Of a stretch of 64,000 bases of DNA, positions 33,524 to 42,707 are shown in pieces (the first letter of the stretch is position 1; each line of letters opens with the position of its first letter). This DNA is from JABCYV01 sp963696025 (lineage in GTDB: Bacteria > Acidobacteriota > Terriglobia > Terriglobales > Acidobacteriaceae), in contig CAVOII010000009.1 in assembly GCA_963696025.1 (NCBI GenBank), positions 62,001 to 126,000 of the forward strand. The letters run 5' to 3'. Under the pieces are notes generated by a model. It made no database searches. It was not told where the DNA came from and worked only from the letters and a program-made list of their open reading frames with translations. The position numbers and the translations under genes were made by a program.

Positions 33524-34633
33524 TCACGTTAGCGGAGTGTGATTCTTTTCCGCGAATTCCAGGTCGGGCAGTGTTGGCGCGTCTTCGGCGGGGCCCTCTG
33601 ATCCCGGAACCGGCGGCATCAGTGCCGACTTCTCTTTCTCTTCCAGCTCTTTCTTCTCCACATCCCTCTTTTCCAGAAACTTTGCCGTGTTCAGCAGCGG
33701 CCGTCCAAGAGACGGATTGAAGCCAGTCCAGACGCCATCCGAATCCCCGCCGCGCGCGAAGTGGGCTCGCATGCTTTCCATCTTCGAATCGAGATCGTCG
33801 AGATAGTGCAGCATGAGCGCTTCCGGAAACATAGGGAGCTTCGGAGAGCCGAATTCGTACTGTCCGTGATGGCTGATGATGAGATGTTCAACCAGGGTCT
33901 TCAGTTCGTCCGGGAAGCCCGGTACCAGCGCAAGCTTGGCCTGGAGCATCTCCAATTCAATCACCATATGCCCCAGCAGCTGGCCGCGCGTGCTGTAGGA
34001 AAAAGAACGGTTATAAGTGAGCTCGTGGATCTTGCCGATGTCGTGCAGGAAGGCACCGGTCAGCAGAAGGTCCCGGTTGATCTGCGGATAGTTGCGGCTG
34101 ACCAGATCGCAAGAGCGGCACAGCGAGACTACGTGGTCAAGCAAGCCGCCAATATAGGCGTGGTGCAAGGTCTTGGCGGCCGGGGCGATACGATACGCTT
34201 CGGCAATTCCCGGATCGGCCATGAAAGACTCGACCAGCGCCTTGAGGTAAGCATTCTGAAAACTGCCCACATAGCTAGCCAGCGTCTGCCATAACTCGCC
34301 GATGTCTTTCGTAGTCTTGGGAAGGTAATCGGAAAAATCAACTTCTGAATCCCCAAGACGGCGGATCTTGTGAATGGTGATCTGAAACCGGCTTTTATAC
34401 TTGTTAAGCAGGCCTTTGATCTTGACAAAATCATCCTGCTCGAAAGCATCCAGCGCGTCCTCCACGTTGTCCCACATCTTGGCCTCGATGTGGCCACTTC
34501 GGTCACCGAGGGTCAGGGCAAGATAAGGCTCACCACTCTTCTTGGGTTTCACCTGTTTGGAGACCACGACAAAGCTGGTGACTATGACTTTGTTCTCGTG
34601 CTGGACGCAATCGCAAACGAAAAAATCTTTCAT
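33524..34633 (-). CDS. OB-fold plus HD-domain 3'-5' exoribonuclease (YhaM-like)
   Basis: 369 residues. An N-terminal OB-fold nucleic acid-binding domain (about 1-100: VIVTSFVVVSKQVKPKKSGE) is followed by an HD phosphohydrolase domain with metal ligands in TLHHAYIGGLLDHVVSL, LHDIGKI and IISHHGQ. The organisation matches the YhaM family of RNA/DNA exonucleases known from Firmicutes. The C-terminal tail of about 50 residues is charged and disordered. ATG 34633 is preferred; a TTG at 34660 would add nine residues. It lies downstream of surA on the same strand, 57 bp away. Confidence 0.88.
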   Translation of the reverse strand: MKDFFVCDCVQHENKVIVTSFVVVSKQVKPKKSGEPYLALTLGDRSGHIEAKMWDNVEDALDAFEQDDFVKIKGLLNKYKSRFQITIHKIRRLGDSEVDFSDYLPKTTKDIGELWQTLASYVGSFQNAYLKALVESFMADPGIAEAYRIAPAAKTLHHAYIGGLLDHVVSLCRSCDLVSRNYPQINRDLLLTGAFLHDIGKIHELTYNRSFSYSTRGQLLGHMVIELEMLQAKLALVPGFPDELKTLVEHLIISHHGQYEFGSPKLPMFPEALMLHYLDDLDSKMESMRAHFARGGDSDGVWTGFNPSLGRPLLNTAKFLEKRDVEKKELEEKEKSALMPPVPGSEGPAEDAPTLPDLEFAEKNHTPLT

Positions 34634-34689
34634 GATGGTTGGGCGCCGTAGCCTCTGCAACCTTGTGGCGGTCTGAGCCTAAGCTCAAA

Positions 34690-35808
34690 TTAGAGGACCT
34701 TTAATTTTTTCTTCTTTTTCTTAAGTTCCTTCGCGCCCGTATCTTTGGCAGTGGTTTCAACCGGTTTGGTCTGGTTGGGACTGGCGCCGGTGTCCACATA
34801 GCCAGGTTTGTAATCGATGTATGCCTCCTCGCGAAGTTTTTGCAAGTATTCACGCAGGGCTGGCTGCAGTTTTTGCATGTAAAGCGCGTCCTGAATTCGC
34901 GGCTCAACTTCGCTCATCGCAGGTACGCCGGCGCTGTGGTGCTCGACCACTTTCAGAATGACAAACCCCTGCCGGGTGCGAATCACGTCTGATACCTCGC
35001 TTGGTTTCATGGCAAAGGTCTTGTCTTCAAGTTCTTTCGCGAGGGTTCCACGCTTGAAGTCTCCAAGGTCGCCGCCATGAGCCGCCGTAGGTCCGTCCGA
35101 GTTCTTCTTAGCGACGTCCTCGAAACTGGCGCCCTTACGAATCTGCGCCAGCAGGTCTTCAGCTTTGGCTTGCGCGGCAGCGAGCTGCTGTGAATCGTCC
35201 GCAGCGTTGGTCGCGGCATTGGTCGCGCCCTTCTTTTCGGTGGAAACCAGAATCTCACTCAGCCGGATATGCTCTGGCTGCTCCAATTCACTCTTGTGCT
35301 CGTCGTAAAACTTTTGTGCTTCCTCCTTGGAGATAGACATCTTGGACCCGACTTCCCTGCCGATGACCTGCTGGGTGACGATCTGATTACGCAGGTTCTG
35401 CTTGAAATCCTCGAACGAAACCCCCTGCGCCTGGGCAGCTTTGTCGAGATCCTCCATGCTCTCCAGGTTCATCTCCTTGCGCATATCATCGAGTTTCTTG
35501 ACCAGTTCCGTGTCCGCGGTAATGCCCAGGTCCTTTCCCTTCTCCAGCAGCAGTTGCTGATCGATCAGATCGCGCAGGATGTCCTTGTCGCGCTCGGCGA
35601 CGATTTTGTCCGCATTAGCCGGATCCTGCTGTTGCGCTTCTTGCTTCAATTGCTCTTTGCTGCGCAGATATTCGGTGCGGGTTATGATCTGATTGTTAAC
35701 GCGAGCGACGATTTCTTCGATGACCGTGTCCGCGCACAGCGCCTCGGGCAGAGCAGCAAGGCACAGCAGGAGCAACCAGGGCAGGAGTTTTCGCATAGAT
35801 ATAGGCAT
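34690..35808 (-). CDS. SurA-like periplasmic peptidyl-prolyl isomerase
   Basis: Periplasmic chaperone for outer-membrane protein folding. 372 residues with signal peptide (MRKLLPWLLLLCLAALPEALCA). The N-terminal SurA domain begins EEIVARVNNQIITRTEYL. One parvulin (rotamase) domain follows: HIRLSEILVSTEKKG, KAEDLLAQIRKGASFEDVAKKNSDGPTAAHGGDLG, RTRQGFVILKV. E. coli SurA has two parvulin domains; here there is one. It ends in a very basic tail (KELKKKKKKLKVL). ATG 35808, or 35796 at the signal peptide. Confidence 0.88.
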   Translation of the reverse strand: MPISMRKLLPWLLLLCLAALPEALCADTVIEEIVARVNNQIITRTEYLRSKEQLKQEAQQQDPANADKIVAERDKDILRDLIDQQLLLEKGKDLGITADTELVKKLDDMRKEMNLESMEDLDKAAQAQGVSFEDFKQNLRNQIVTQQVIGREVGSKMSISKEEAQKFYDEHKSELEQPEHIRLSEILVSTEKKGATNAATNAADDSQQLAAAQAKAEDLLAQIRKGASFEDVAKKNSDGPTAAHGGDLGDFKRGTLAKELEDKTFAMKPSEVSDVIRTRQGFVILKVVEHHSAGVPAMSEVEPRIQDALYMQKLQPALREYLQKLREEAYIDYKPGYVDTGASPNQTKPVETTAKDTGAKELKKKKKKLKVL

Positions 35809-35965
35809 AGCTATTGATACTTCGATGGACCACGTCGCACCCGACGTTGCCCTATAACATCACAGCCTCAACGAATTGTACCTCTGGACGTGGGCCCGCG
35901 ACCAGCGCTGGCGGCTGTTATGATACTCGGTTTTTGCGCCGCATCAGACCGCGACTTTATCGGGG

Positions 35966-37774
35966 GTGAGGTTGATAAAAGTGACTGGTTATTTTGTCTT
36001 TTTCACCGTGTTCCTCGTTCTATTTGGAATCCTGAGCCTGCCCGCCATCGCGCAGAAAAGGAGCGCGACCGCTCCGGACCTGGCGCAACTGCAGAAAATG
36101 GCTGCGCGCTTCGCTCCCACACCGCTGCGCGTGGACACATCGAAACTTTCGTCCGGTGACCGGCAAGCACTGGGCAAGCTCATTGAAGCTAGCCGGATCA
36201 TCAACGACATCTTCCTGGAGCAATATTGGAGCGGTAATCCCGCTCTCTACGCTCGTCTGCAAAGAGATAGCAGTCCGTTGGGCAAGGCCCGCCTACACTA
36301 TTTCTGGATCAACAAGGGTCCGTGGTCGGCGCTCGATGAGTTCAAGGCTTTTCTGCCGGGCGTTCCGCCTCGGAAACTTCCAGGCGCAAATTTCTATCCT
36401 GAAAGTATGGCCAAGCAAGATTTCGACCGCTGGTTCGCGTCTCTATCGCAGAAAGAGCAGGAACAAGCGAAAAGCTTCTTCACCGTCATTCGGACCAACG
36501 CCGGTTCCGGCGGCGAGGTCAACAGCGCGTACAGATCGGTCCCTTACAGCGAGGAGTACAAAGACAACCTCATTCGAGCGGCGAGTCTGCTGCGCGAAGC
36601 GGCGAGCCTGGCTGACAATTCGTCCTTGAAGAAATTCCTCAACACAAGAGCCGATGCTTTTCTGTCCAACGACTATTACCAGAGCGACCTAGCTTGGATG
36701 GATCTGGATGCTCCCGTCGACATCACCATCGGTCCCTACGAGACGTATGACGACGAACTCTTTGGCTACAAGGCTTCCTTCGAAGCTCTCGTGAATTTGC
36801 GCGACGATGAGGAGACGGCAAAGCTCTCGGCCTTTGCCCAACACCTGCAGGAAATCGAAGACAACCTACCGATTGAGCCACGGTACCGCAATCCCAAACT
36901 TGGCAGCGCCGCGCCTATTCGCGTTGTCGATGAGATCTTCGGCGCGGGTGATGGCAACCGCGGCATCGCCCTTGCGGCCTACAACCTGCCTAACGACGAG
37001 CGAATAGTCCGCCAGAAAGGAAGCAAACGGGTAATGCTGAAGAACGTGCAGGAAGCGAAGTTTCGCACGGCGCTGCTCCCGATCGCGCGCAAAGTGCTGT
37101 CGAAACAGGCTATGGTCGATGTAAATTTCGATTCTTTCTTTACTCATATAGTCGCGCACGAACTCATGCATGGACTCGGACCTCAGCAAATCAAGGTAGA
37201 AGACCGCGACACTACTCCTCGCGAAGAACTGAAGGAACTCTTCAGCGCGATCGAAGAAGCCAAGGCCGACGTCACTGGCCTGTTCGCGCTGCAGTACATG
37301 ATGGACCATGCCATGGAGATGAAACTGACTAAGGTGCTGCCTTCCGACAATGCGGCGCAACGACAGCTCTACACCACCTACCTTGCGTCGATGTTCCGCA
37401 GTCTCCGCTTTGGGCTAAACGAAGCCCATGGTAAAGGCATGGCGATCCAGTTCAACTATCTAATGGATAGAGGGGCTTTTAGCCAAAACGACGATGGAAC
37501 ATTCGCGCTGAACGTAGCGAAATTTAAGCAGGGAGTGCGTGATCTCGACCACAATCTGTTGACCCTTGAAGCTGAGGGCAATTACGCGGGTGCCAAGCAG
37601 CTATTGGACGAAATGGGCGTAATACGGCCAGCGCTGCGGCGCGCCCTGGACAACTTGCAGAGTATTCCCATCGATGTAGATTTGATTTTTGTCACAGCGG
37701 ATGAGCTTGCGCCCGCAATCAAAGCGCAACCGCCAGTGAAGAAATCTCGGAGGCAAAAGCCCCGGCGAGCATAG
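35966..37774 (+). CDS. Secreted M49-like zinc peptidase (dipeptidyl-peptidase III-like)
   Basis: 602 residues with N-terminal signal segment (FVFFTVFLVLFGILSLPAIAQ). Long helical N-terminal part, then the zinc site VAHELMHGLGPQ with HExxH and a downstream ligand region IEEAKADVTGLFALQYM. Classical DPP III has HExxGH with an inserted residue; here the motif is the plain HExxH, so the catalytic assignment is by overall similarity (PIRVVDEIFGAGDGNRGIALAAYNLPNDERI, typical of M49). It is probably periplasmic. GTG 35966; it is divergent from surA, 157 bp away. Confidence 0.8.
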   Translation: MRLIKVTGYFVFFTVFLVLFGILSLPAIAQKRSATAPDLAQLQKMAARFAPTPLRVDTSKLSSGDRQALGKLIEASRIINDIFLEQYWSGNPALYARLQRDSSPLGKARLHYFWINKGPWSALDEFKAFLPGVPPRKLPGANFYPESMAKQDFDRWFASLSQKEQEQAKSFFTVIRTNAGSGGEVNSAYRSVPYSEEYKDNLIRAASLLREAASLADNSSLKKFLNTRADAFLSNDYYQSDLAWMDLDAPVDITIGPYETYDDELFGYKASFEALVNLRDDEETAKLSAFAQHLQEIEDNLPIEPRYRNPKLGSAAPIRVVDEIFGAGDGNRGIALAAYNLPNDERIVRQKGSKRVMLKNVQEAKFRTALLPIARKVLSKQAMVDVNFDSFFTHIVAHELMHGLGPQQIKVEDRDTTPREELKELFSAIEEAKADVTGLFALQYMMDHAMEMKLTKVLPSDNAAQRQLYTTYLASMFRSLRFGLNEAHGKGMAIQFNYLMDRGAFSQNDDGTFALNVAKFKQGVRDLDHNLLTLEAEGNYAGAKQLLDEMGVIRPALRRALDNLQSIPIDVDLIFVTADELAPAIKAQPPVKKSRRQKPRRA

Positions 37775-37803
37775 GCCAGGAATGTCTTCTTAATTCTATT
37801 GGT

Positions 37804-38577
37804 TCAGGCAGCCGCGGCTTTGCCGCTTGCGTCGCGGACCAACGCCAGTACGGTCACGTCATTGTCCGTAGGCGGCCGGCACATGAAGTCCTGGACTCTG
37901 TCGAGAAGGTTCACGCACATCTCATTCGCCGTTGTCCCCGAGCTGTGTTCAAGCATGTGTTGGACTCCCTCCAATCCGAATTCTTCGTCTTTGCACTTCG
38001 CTTCGACGATCCCGCGGGAGGCCAACAAAAGAGCGGCACCGGGTTCCAATGCCACCATCTGCGAGTCACTGGTGACGTGAGAAAAAAGACCCAGTGGCAG
38101 GCCGGTGGCGGGTAGTTGCGTAATGTTGGCGTGGTCGCGCAAGAAGCCAGGAGTGTGGCCGGCGTTGAAGTAGGACACGATGCCGAGGTTCTCGTTATAG
38201 CAGCCGGCAAATGCGGGACACGAATGGACACCGACTGCGGTTTCCAGAATGGTTCGATTCAGCTGCAGGCAAAGCTCCGTCATGGCGTCCGCTTCATTGA
38301 CTTCTTCCGGCGACAAAAGCTCCAGCCCCAAGGTGCAGAAGGTTTTTTTCGCAGCGGCGACGATGCTTCGCGACTGCTCCAGACCGCCGGCGACGTCAAG
38401 CAGGCCGAACAACACCCGGTTCGGACTCACTCGCAGGAAATCGTAGAAATCGCCGCCGATGCGCTGGGCATTGTAGACTGCCGCAATCTCAGCATCCTGC
38501 AGCTCCGGCACAGCGGCCTGCACCGTTTCTCCGGCTGATTTTCGGGACGACGTTTGGTGACGGAATAAAGAAAGCAT
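37804..38577 (-). CDS. SpoIIE/RsbU-type PP2C phosphatase
   Basis: Serine phosphatase domain that usually dephosphorylates an anti-sigma-factor antagonist. 257 residues from ATG 38577. Metal motifs: QRIGGDFYDFLRV, the second as LLDVAGG (typical GDVSGKG) and DNDVTVLALV near the end are present. The third, normally TDG in the loop before helix, reads SRGIVEAK, so one metal ligand (Asp) is missing. It may be active with altered metal binding or inactive. No sensor domain is attached, and no RsbV/RsbW-like gene is nearby. An upstream in-frame start at 38622 is possible. Confidence 0.82.
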   Translation of the reverse strand: MLSLFRHQTSSRKSAGETVQAAVPELQDAEIAAVYNAQRIGGDFYDFLRVSPNRVLFGLLDVAGGLEQSRSIVAAAKKTFCTLGLELLSPEEVNEADAMTELCLQLNRTILETAVGVHSCPAFAGCYNENLGIVSYFNAGHTPGFLRDHANITQLPATGLPLGLFSHVTSDSQMVALEPGAALLLASRGIVEAKCKDEEFGLEGVQHMLEHSSGTTANEMCVNLLDRVQDFMCRPPTDNDVTVLALVRDASGKAAAA

Positions 38578-38692
38578 CGGTGAATTGAAGGCGAAGTTAG
38601 CACAGGACGCGGCCAACAGCAATCGCCCCTATGTGCCGTAGCAGCTGCCCCCGCCCGTGTGCCGGTCGCTCAGCACTCCGTTCGGCCCGGCA

Positions 38693-39391
38693 TCACGCCA
38701 AGTCGAACAGCAAGACTTCGGCGTCTTTCACGCCTTTGATGGTCAGCTTTTGTTCATCGCTGATCGCCGCGCCATCTCCCTGATCCAATTTCTTGCCGTT
38801 GAGTTCGACCTCACCTTTGGCAACCTGCGCCCAGGCATGGCGGTTCCTGGTCAAATCGTGCTTCACTTCTTGCCCCGGCGCGAGCAAGGAGACATACAGC
38901 TTCGCATCCTGATGAATCGTGACTGAGCCGTCTTTCCCGTCGGACGAAGCGATCAGCCGTAGTCTTCCCCGCTTCTCCTCTTCCGGGAAGGCTTTCTGCT
39001 CATAGCCGGGCTCGTGACCCGGCCGGTCCGGTGTAATCCAGATTTGCAACAGGTGCACTGGATCGGTCTTCGAGGGATTGAATTCGCTGTGCCGGATACC
39101 CCGGCCTGCGCTCATCCGCTGTCCGTCGCCAGGGCGAATCACCGCTCCCGTGCCCAGGCTGTCCTTGTGTTCCAACGCCCCTTCCAGGACGTAGGTGATG
39201 ATTTCCATGTCCCGATGCGGGTGTGCAGGGAACCCCTGACCGGGCTGCACACGGTCTTCGTTCATCACGCGCAACGAGCGAAAGCCCATGAAACGAGGAT
39301 CATAGTACTGATCGAAAGAAAATGTGAAGCGAGTGTTAAGCCAACCGAAGTCGCCTCCACCCCGTTCCCCACTGCGCCGAATGTTGACCAT
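38693..39391 (-). CDS. Pirin family protein (YhhW-type)
   Basis: Bicupin protein of 232 residues, related to pirin and to quercetinase YhhW. Metal-binding residues in FPAHPHRDMEIITYVLEGALEHKDS (His-x-His ... Glu) and SAGRGIRHSEFNPS (His) match the first cupin. The second cupin region is HDLTRNRHAWAQVAKGEVEL. There is no signal peptide. Substrate unknown; some members cleave flavonols, others act as redox sensors. It is divergent from the lipoprotein gene at 39558. Confidence 0.9.
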   Translation of the reverse strand: MVNIRRSGERGGGDFGWLNTRFTFSFDQYYDPRFMGFRSLRVMNEDRVQPGQGFPAHPHRDMEIITYVLEGALEHKDSLGTGAVIRPGDGQRMSAGRGIRHSEFNPSKTDPVHLLQIWITPDRPGHEPGYEQKAFPEEEKRGRLRLIASSDGKDGSVTIHQDAKLYVSLLAPGQEVKHDLTRNRHAWAQVAKGEVELNGKKLDQGDGAAISDEQKLTIKGVKDAEVLLFDLA

Positions 39392-39557
39392 TTCAGGAAA
39401 TCCTCGTTATAACGACTATCTCGATTGCCTTAGATGTCCCCTCCGGGAAAACGATTCATGCGTGCTCCTGCTTCGAGGGGAGGTAGGAACTGGAGAGCTG
39501 AGAAAGTCTGGCCGATGGTTTATCGAGAGATTTTTTTTAATTGATCGTTTCTTTGAA

Positions 39558-40085
39558 ATGCGGGAGTGGTTTGGTCGACGCTCGAGTCCGCTTGTCCTCA
39601 CCCTGGTTCTGGCTGGTTGCGGCAGTGTTTTGCCGAACGCGGATCCAGTTGTATTCGTAAATCACACGCAGCATTCCGACGCTGATTTGCAAGCCATCTG
39701 GAAGGCGGCACAGCAGACTCTATCGCAGGCAGTAGACCTTAACCCAGTACAAAGAATTGGCAACAATGTGCCGGCTGAGATTAAACCTGGAGATCCCCGG
39801 GCCTTTACCGTCAAGCCGCACCAGCTGCTGGTCTCGTCTCAGCCGGATGTTTCTTCCAGCGCGCTCCTGGCCGCGACCAACGTCTACCGGGCCGATCCCA
39901 CAGGACTAATCTCCTGCCCGCAGCCCTGCAACGTACGCTTTGCTGCCGCCTATTCCTTTCCGCCCAAGCTCACCCGCTACGCGGCGTCATGGGAATTCCA
40001 GGGCGACAATTTCTCACTCCTGCTGCAATATGAGTTTGAGAATCAAATCCTGGCTAAACTGGGTTATAGCTTGAGATGGCGATAA
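39558..40085 (+). CDS. Lipoprotein of unknown function
   Basis: 175 residues from ATG 39558. N-terminal signal with lipobox LVLAGCGS. The body is small and beta-rich (DPVVFVNHTQHSDADLQAIW ... VSSQPDVSSSALLAATNVYR ... CPQPCNVRFAAAYSFPP), with a CxxxC pair. Not recognised. An upstream extension of the frame, to 39324, overlaps the pirin gene and is unlikely to be coding. No Shine-Dalgarno sequence is visible. Confidence 0.7.
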   Translation: MREWFGRRSSPLVLTLVLAGCGSVLPNADPVVFVNHTQHSDADLQAIWKAAQQTLSQAVDLNPVQRIGNNVPAEIKPGDPRAFTVKPHQLLVSSQPDVSSSALLAATNVYRADPTGLISCPQPCNVRFAAAYSFPPKLTRYAASWEFQGDNFSLLLQYEFENQILAKLGYSLRWR

Positions 40086-40391
40086 TTGCAGGGCGTGGGA
40101 AAGTCGGTAGCTGGTTTTTTGGGCAATCTGTCGGGAAAAATTTGATTTTGGGTGTCGCAGCGCTTCAGCACTGCGGCAAGTTCAAATGAAAAAAGGGCCG
40201 CACCACGTGCATGAGAAACGACCGTTGCGCCCTTCGCGCGCGTAATCCTTATTCAATGTTGACCCCGGACTTACGTCCGGGGGCTAACATATTCCGCTCC
40301 TCCGGAGCTGTCTTTGCGGAGCTGTTTCTATTCGCCCTGGCAGATCGAGTTCTGACGCACACACTTTAAGCTCGAGGGTGGCGGAATCAAG
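40086..40391. repeat. Non-coding stretch with REP-like palindromes
   Basis: No gene in this 306-bp stretch. It holds a perfect hairpin CCCCGGAC-TTAC-GTCCGGGG (40263-40282), then GCTCC-TCC-GGAGC (40296-40308) and a second copy of GGAGCTG (40304-40310 and 40318-40324). Upstream, at about 40156-40177, CGCAG and CTGCG form another short palindrome. Such tightly packed GC palindromes resemble REP elements, but no RAYT transposase is in the window. Confidence 0.55.
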
Positions 40392-40724
40392 CTACTTCTT
40401 TTCGCTCTTCTTGGATTTCTCGGACTTAGCTGCGCTCTCTGACTTAGCCGAGCTGCCGGGCTTTGATTTTTCATCTTGCTTGGGACCGGATTCCCCTTTA
40501 GCGGCAGAATCCCCATTCGAAGACGAGCCGGAAGCAGCGGCGGACTTTTTGGCGTAGTCGGTGATGTAGAACCCGGATCCCTTGAACTGTATCGCCGGAG
40601 CGGAGATCACCTGCTCCACTGGACCGCCACAGTCAGGGCACTTCTTCACATGGGGGTCGGAGAACTTCTGGATCCGCTCAAAGCGGTGGTGGCATTTTTT
40701 GCACTGATACTCGTAAAGTGGCAT
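40392..40724 (-). CDS. FmdB family zinc-ribbon protein
   Basis: Small putative regulatory protein of 110 residues. The N terminus MPLYEYQCKKCHHRFERIQ followed by VKKCPDCGGPVEQV is the family zinc ribbon with two CxxC pairs. The C-terminal half is a Lys/Ser/Glu-rich disordered tail (SAKSESAAKSEKSKKSEKK) longer than usual. Role not established for the family. ATG 40724 with AGGAG 4 nt upstream. It is divergent from rsmI. Confidence 0.9.
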   Translation of the reverse strand: MPLYEYQCKKCHHRFERIQKFSDPHVKKCPDCGGPVEQVISAPAIQFKGSGFYITDYAKKSAAASGSSSNGDSAAKGESGPKQDEKSKPGSSAKSESAAKSEKSKKSEKK

Positions 40725-40836
40725 GGACTCCTGAAACTCAGCTCAAGCTTCTCTATTTTGATTTTAGGGATTGCGCCCGTAGACGTCAATTTTCCGGGCA
40801 GATGTGGGGGCCAGGCGCGGTGTTAGACTCGCGTTC

Positions 40837-41718
40837 ATGAAGCCGGGCGAGAACGCTTCTCCGAATCGCAGCGCTCTGGCGCCAGGGCTCTATCTCGTGG
40901 CGACACCCATCGGGAACCTGGAAGACATTACCCTGCGGGCGCTACGGGTGTTGAAAGAAGCCGACCTGATCGCGTGCGAAGACACGCGGCAAACTCAAAA
41001 GTTGCTCAATCATTACGCCATCGCGACTCTTACCGTGAGCTATCACGAGCACAATGAGATGACTCGCGCCGCCGAGCTAGTCCTGGATCTGGAACGGGGC
41101 GCCCGCGTTGCCCTGGTGACGGATGCAGGCATGCCGGGCATCTCTGACCCCGGCTTTCGGCTGATTTCGCTGGCTATCCGGCATCATATTCCGGTGGTGC
41201 CGATACCAGGGGCGGCAGCATTTCTGGCTGCGCTGGTAGCGAGTGGCTTGCCTACTGACTCTTTTCGCTTCAGTGGGTTTCTGCCTGCCAAGCGCGGCCA
41301 GCGGCGGAGTGTGCTGGAAAGCATCCGGTCATCCCCGCGAACCCAGGTTTTTTACGAGACACCGCACCGAGTAAAAGAGGCGTTGGAAGATGTTGCCGAG
41401 GTTCTGGGAAACGACCGGCATATTGTCATTGCCCGTGAGGTCACGAAAATTCACGAAGAGTTTCTGCGCGGGCGAGCCGGCGAGCTTCTGGAGACGCTGA
41501 ACGCACGGGGCGATGTCAAAGGCGAGATCACGCTGCTAATCGGCAAGGCGGACACCTGCGACCTGAAACCTGAGACCACTCACGTAAACGTCGGGCAGCG
41601 GGTGCGGGAAGTAATGAAAGAAGATCAGGTGGGCGAGAAGACGGCGCTGAAGAAAGTTGCCAGAGAGATGGGAGTTTCAAAAAGCGAGGCGTACAGAGAG
41701 CTGCAAAGACGCAAGTGA
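40837..41718 (+). CDS. rsmI: 16S rRNA (cytidine1402-2'-O)-methyltransferase RsmI
   Basis: Methylates the 2'-OH of C1402 in 16S rRNA using SAM. 293 residues. Motifs of the tetrapyrrole-methylase fold: VATPIGNLEDITLRALRVL, ACEDTRQTQKLL, VTDAGMPGISDPGF, PIPGAAAFLAALVASGLPT, and the C-terminal helix-turn-helix-like end KTALKKVAREMGVSKSEAYR. ATG 40837 is preceded by TAGACT with 7 nt spacing, suggesting a leaderless mRNA; a GTG at 40804 is less likely. Confidence 0.94.
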   Translation: MKPGENASPNRSALAPGLYLVATPIGNLEDITLRALRVLKEADLIACEDTRQTQKLLNHYAIATLTVSYHEHNEMTRAAELVLDLERGARVALVTDAGMPGISDPGFRLISLAIRHHIPVVPIPGAAAFLAALVASGLPTDSFRFSGFLPAKRGQRRSVLESIRSSPRTQVFYETPHRVKEALEDVAEVLGNDRHIVIAREVTKIHEEFLRGRAGELLETLNARGDVKGEITLLIGKADTCDLKPETTHVNVGQRVREVMKEDQVGEKTALKKVAREMGVSKSEAYRELQRRK

Positions 41719-41901
41719 GTGATCCGCACCGAACTGTGGAGCGATCTTGCAAACCGCCGCTGATAGAACTGTTGCATTCGTCGCCACTAGAATAGTCGTC
41801 CCCACTGGTCGTTGCCGTAATATCGCCGTTTCACCAGTTTAGGCCCGTGTCATCGCCTGGTAGCGACACGCAACCCTGACTTAGCAAACGGATGAACGAT
41901 T

Positions 41902-42662
41902 GTGCTGAATAACGTTCTCATTATCATCGCCTGTGTCAGCGGAGCCGTGCTCTTCCTGTTCCTGGTGACCCGCGCCTCTACCGCGCCCTCCCGCAGGGAG
42001 TCGAACGATTTCACGGGCGCAGTGGTGGCCGTCATTGGCACCACCTACGCTGTGATTCTTGCCTTCACGCTCTCAGGCGTATGGTCAATGTTTCAACAGG
42101 CGCAAGCTAACGAAGAACAGGAAGCGAATGCGGTGGTGAATGTCTTCCGCATCGCTACCCAGTTGCAGGATCCGAATGCGAAGCCGATCCGCGACCTCTG
42201 CGTTCGTTATGTAGACAACACTGTGGGTCGCGAATGGGCCATGATGGAAAAAGACCAGATGACGCCGGAAGGTGCAGAGATGATCAACCGGCTGTGGACG
42301 CTGGCAGGAGAGAGCCAGGCGCACGCTCAACCCGACGCTATCGCGGCCTACCAACTCATGGAGGAGTTGCGCGGATTGACGCAATACCGGCGTCTTCGGG
42401 CCATGCAAAGCCGTGAGCATCTTCCGGGGATCTTGTGGACGGTGCTGATTGTGGGCGGCATCATTACGGTCGCCGCATCCTGTTTCTTCGGCGTGCCCAA
42501 CTTCCGCTTCACCTTTTGCAGGTGCTGGTCCTCACCTTCTTGATCGCGCTGGTGCTGATCGCCATCGCGGACATCGACCGGCCCTATCAGGGATTGGTGA
42601 AAGTCGAGCCTGAAGGTTTTCTCTTCGCCGTCCGAACCCTGCACAGCCAGCCGAACCCGTGA
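41902..42662 (+). pseudogene. DUF4239 (bestrophin-like) membrane protein with a C-terminal frameshift
   Basis: N-terminal helix (NVLIIIACVSGAVLFLFLV), a second membrane segment (TGAVVAVIGTTYAVILAFTL), a soluble helical region and two C-terminal segments, as in the DUF4239 family. The first frame ends at 42543 after FGVPNFRFTFCRCW. The family's expected continuation HLLQVLVLTFLIALVLIAIA and DIDRPYQGLVKVEPEGF lies in another frame to 42662. Adding one C at about 42510 (TTC-AC to TTC-CAC) joins them. A real truncation or a sequence error are both possible. GTG start at 41902. Confidence 0.8.
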
Positions 42663-42707
42663 GAGTGCTTCGCAGCACACAACCTCGCTCCTTTGTCCGC
42701 CAAGTTG

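Noticed and set aside
41719..41901. Possible structured RNA between rsmI and the DUF4239 gene
   Set aside because: No consistent pairing or conserved motif could be seen by eye.
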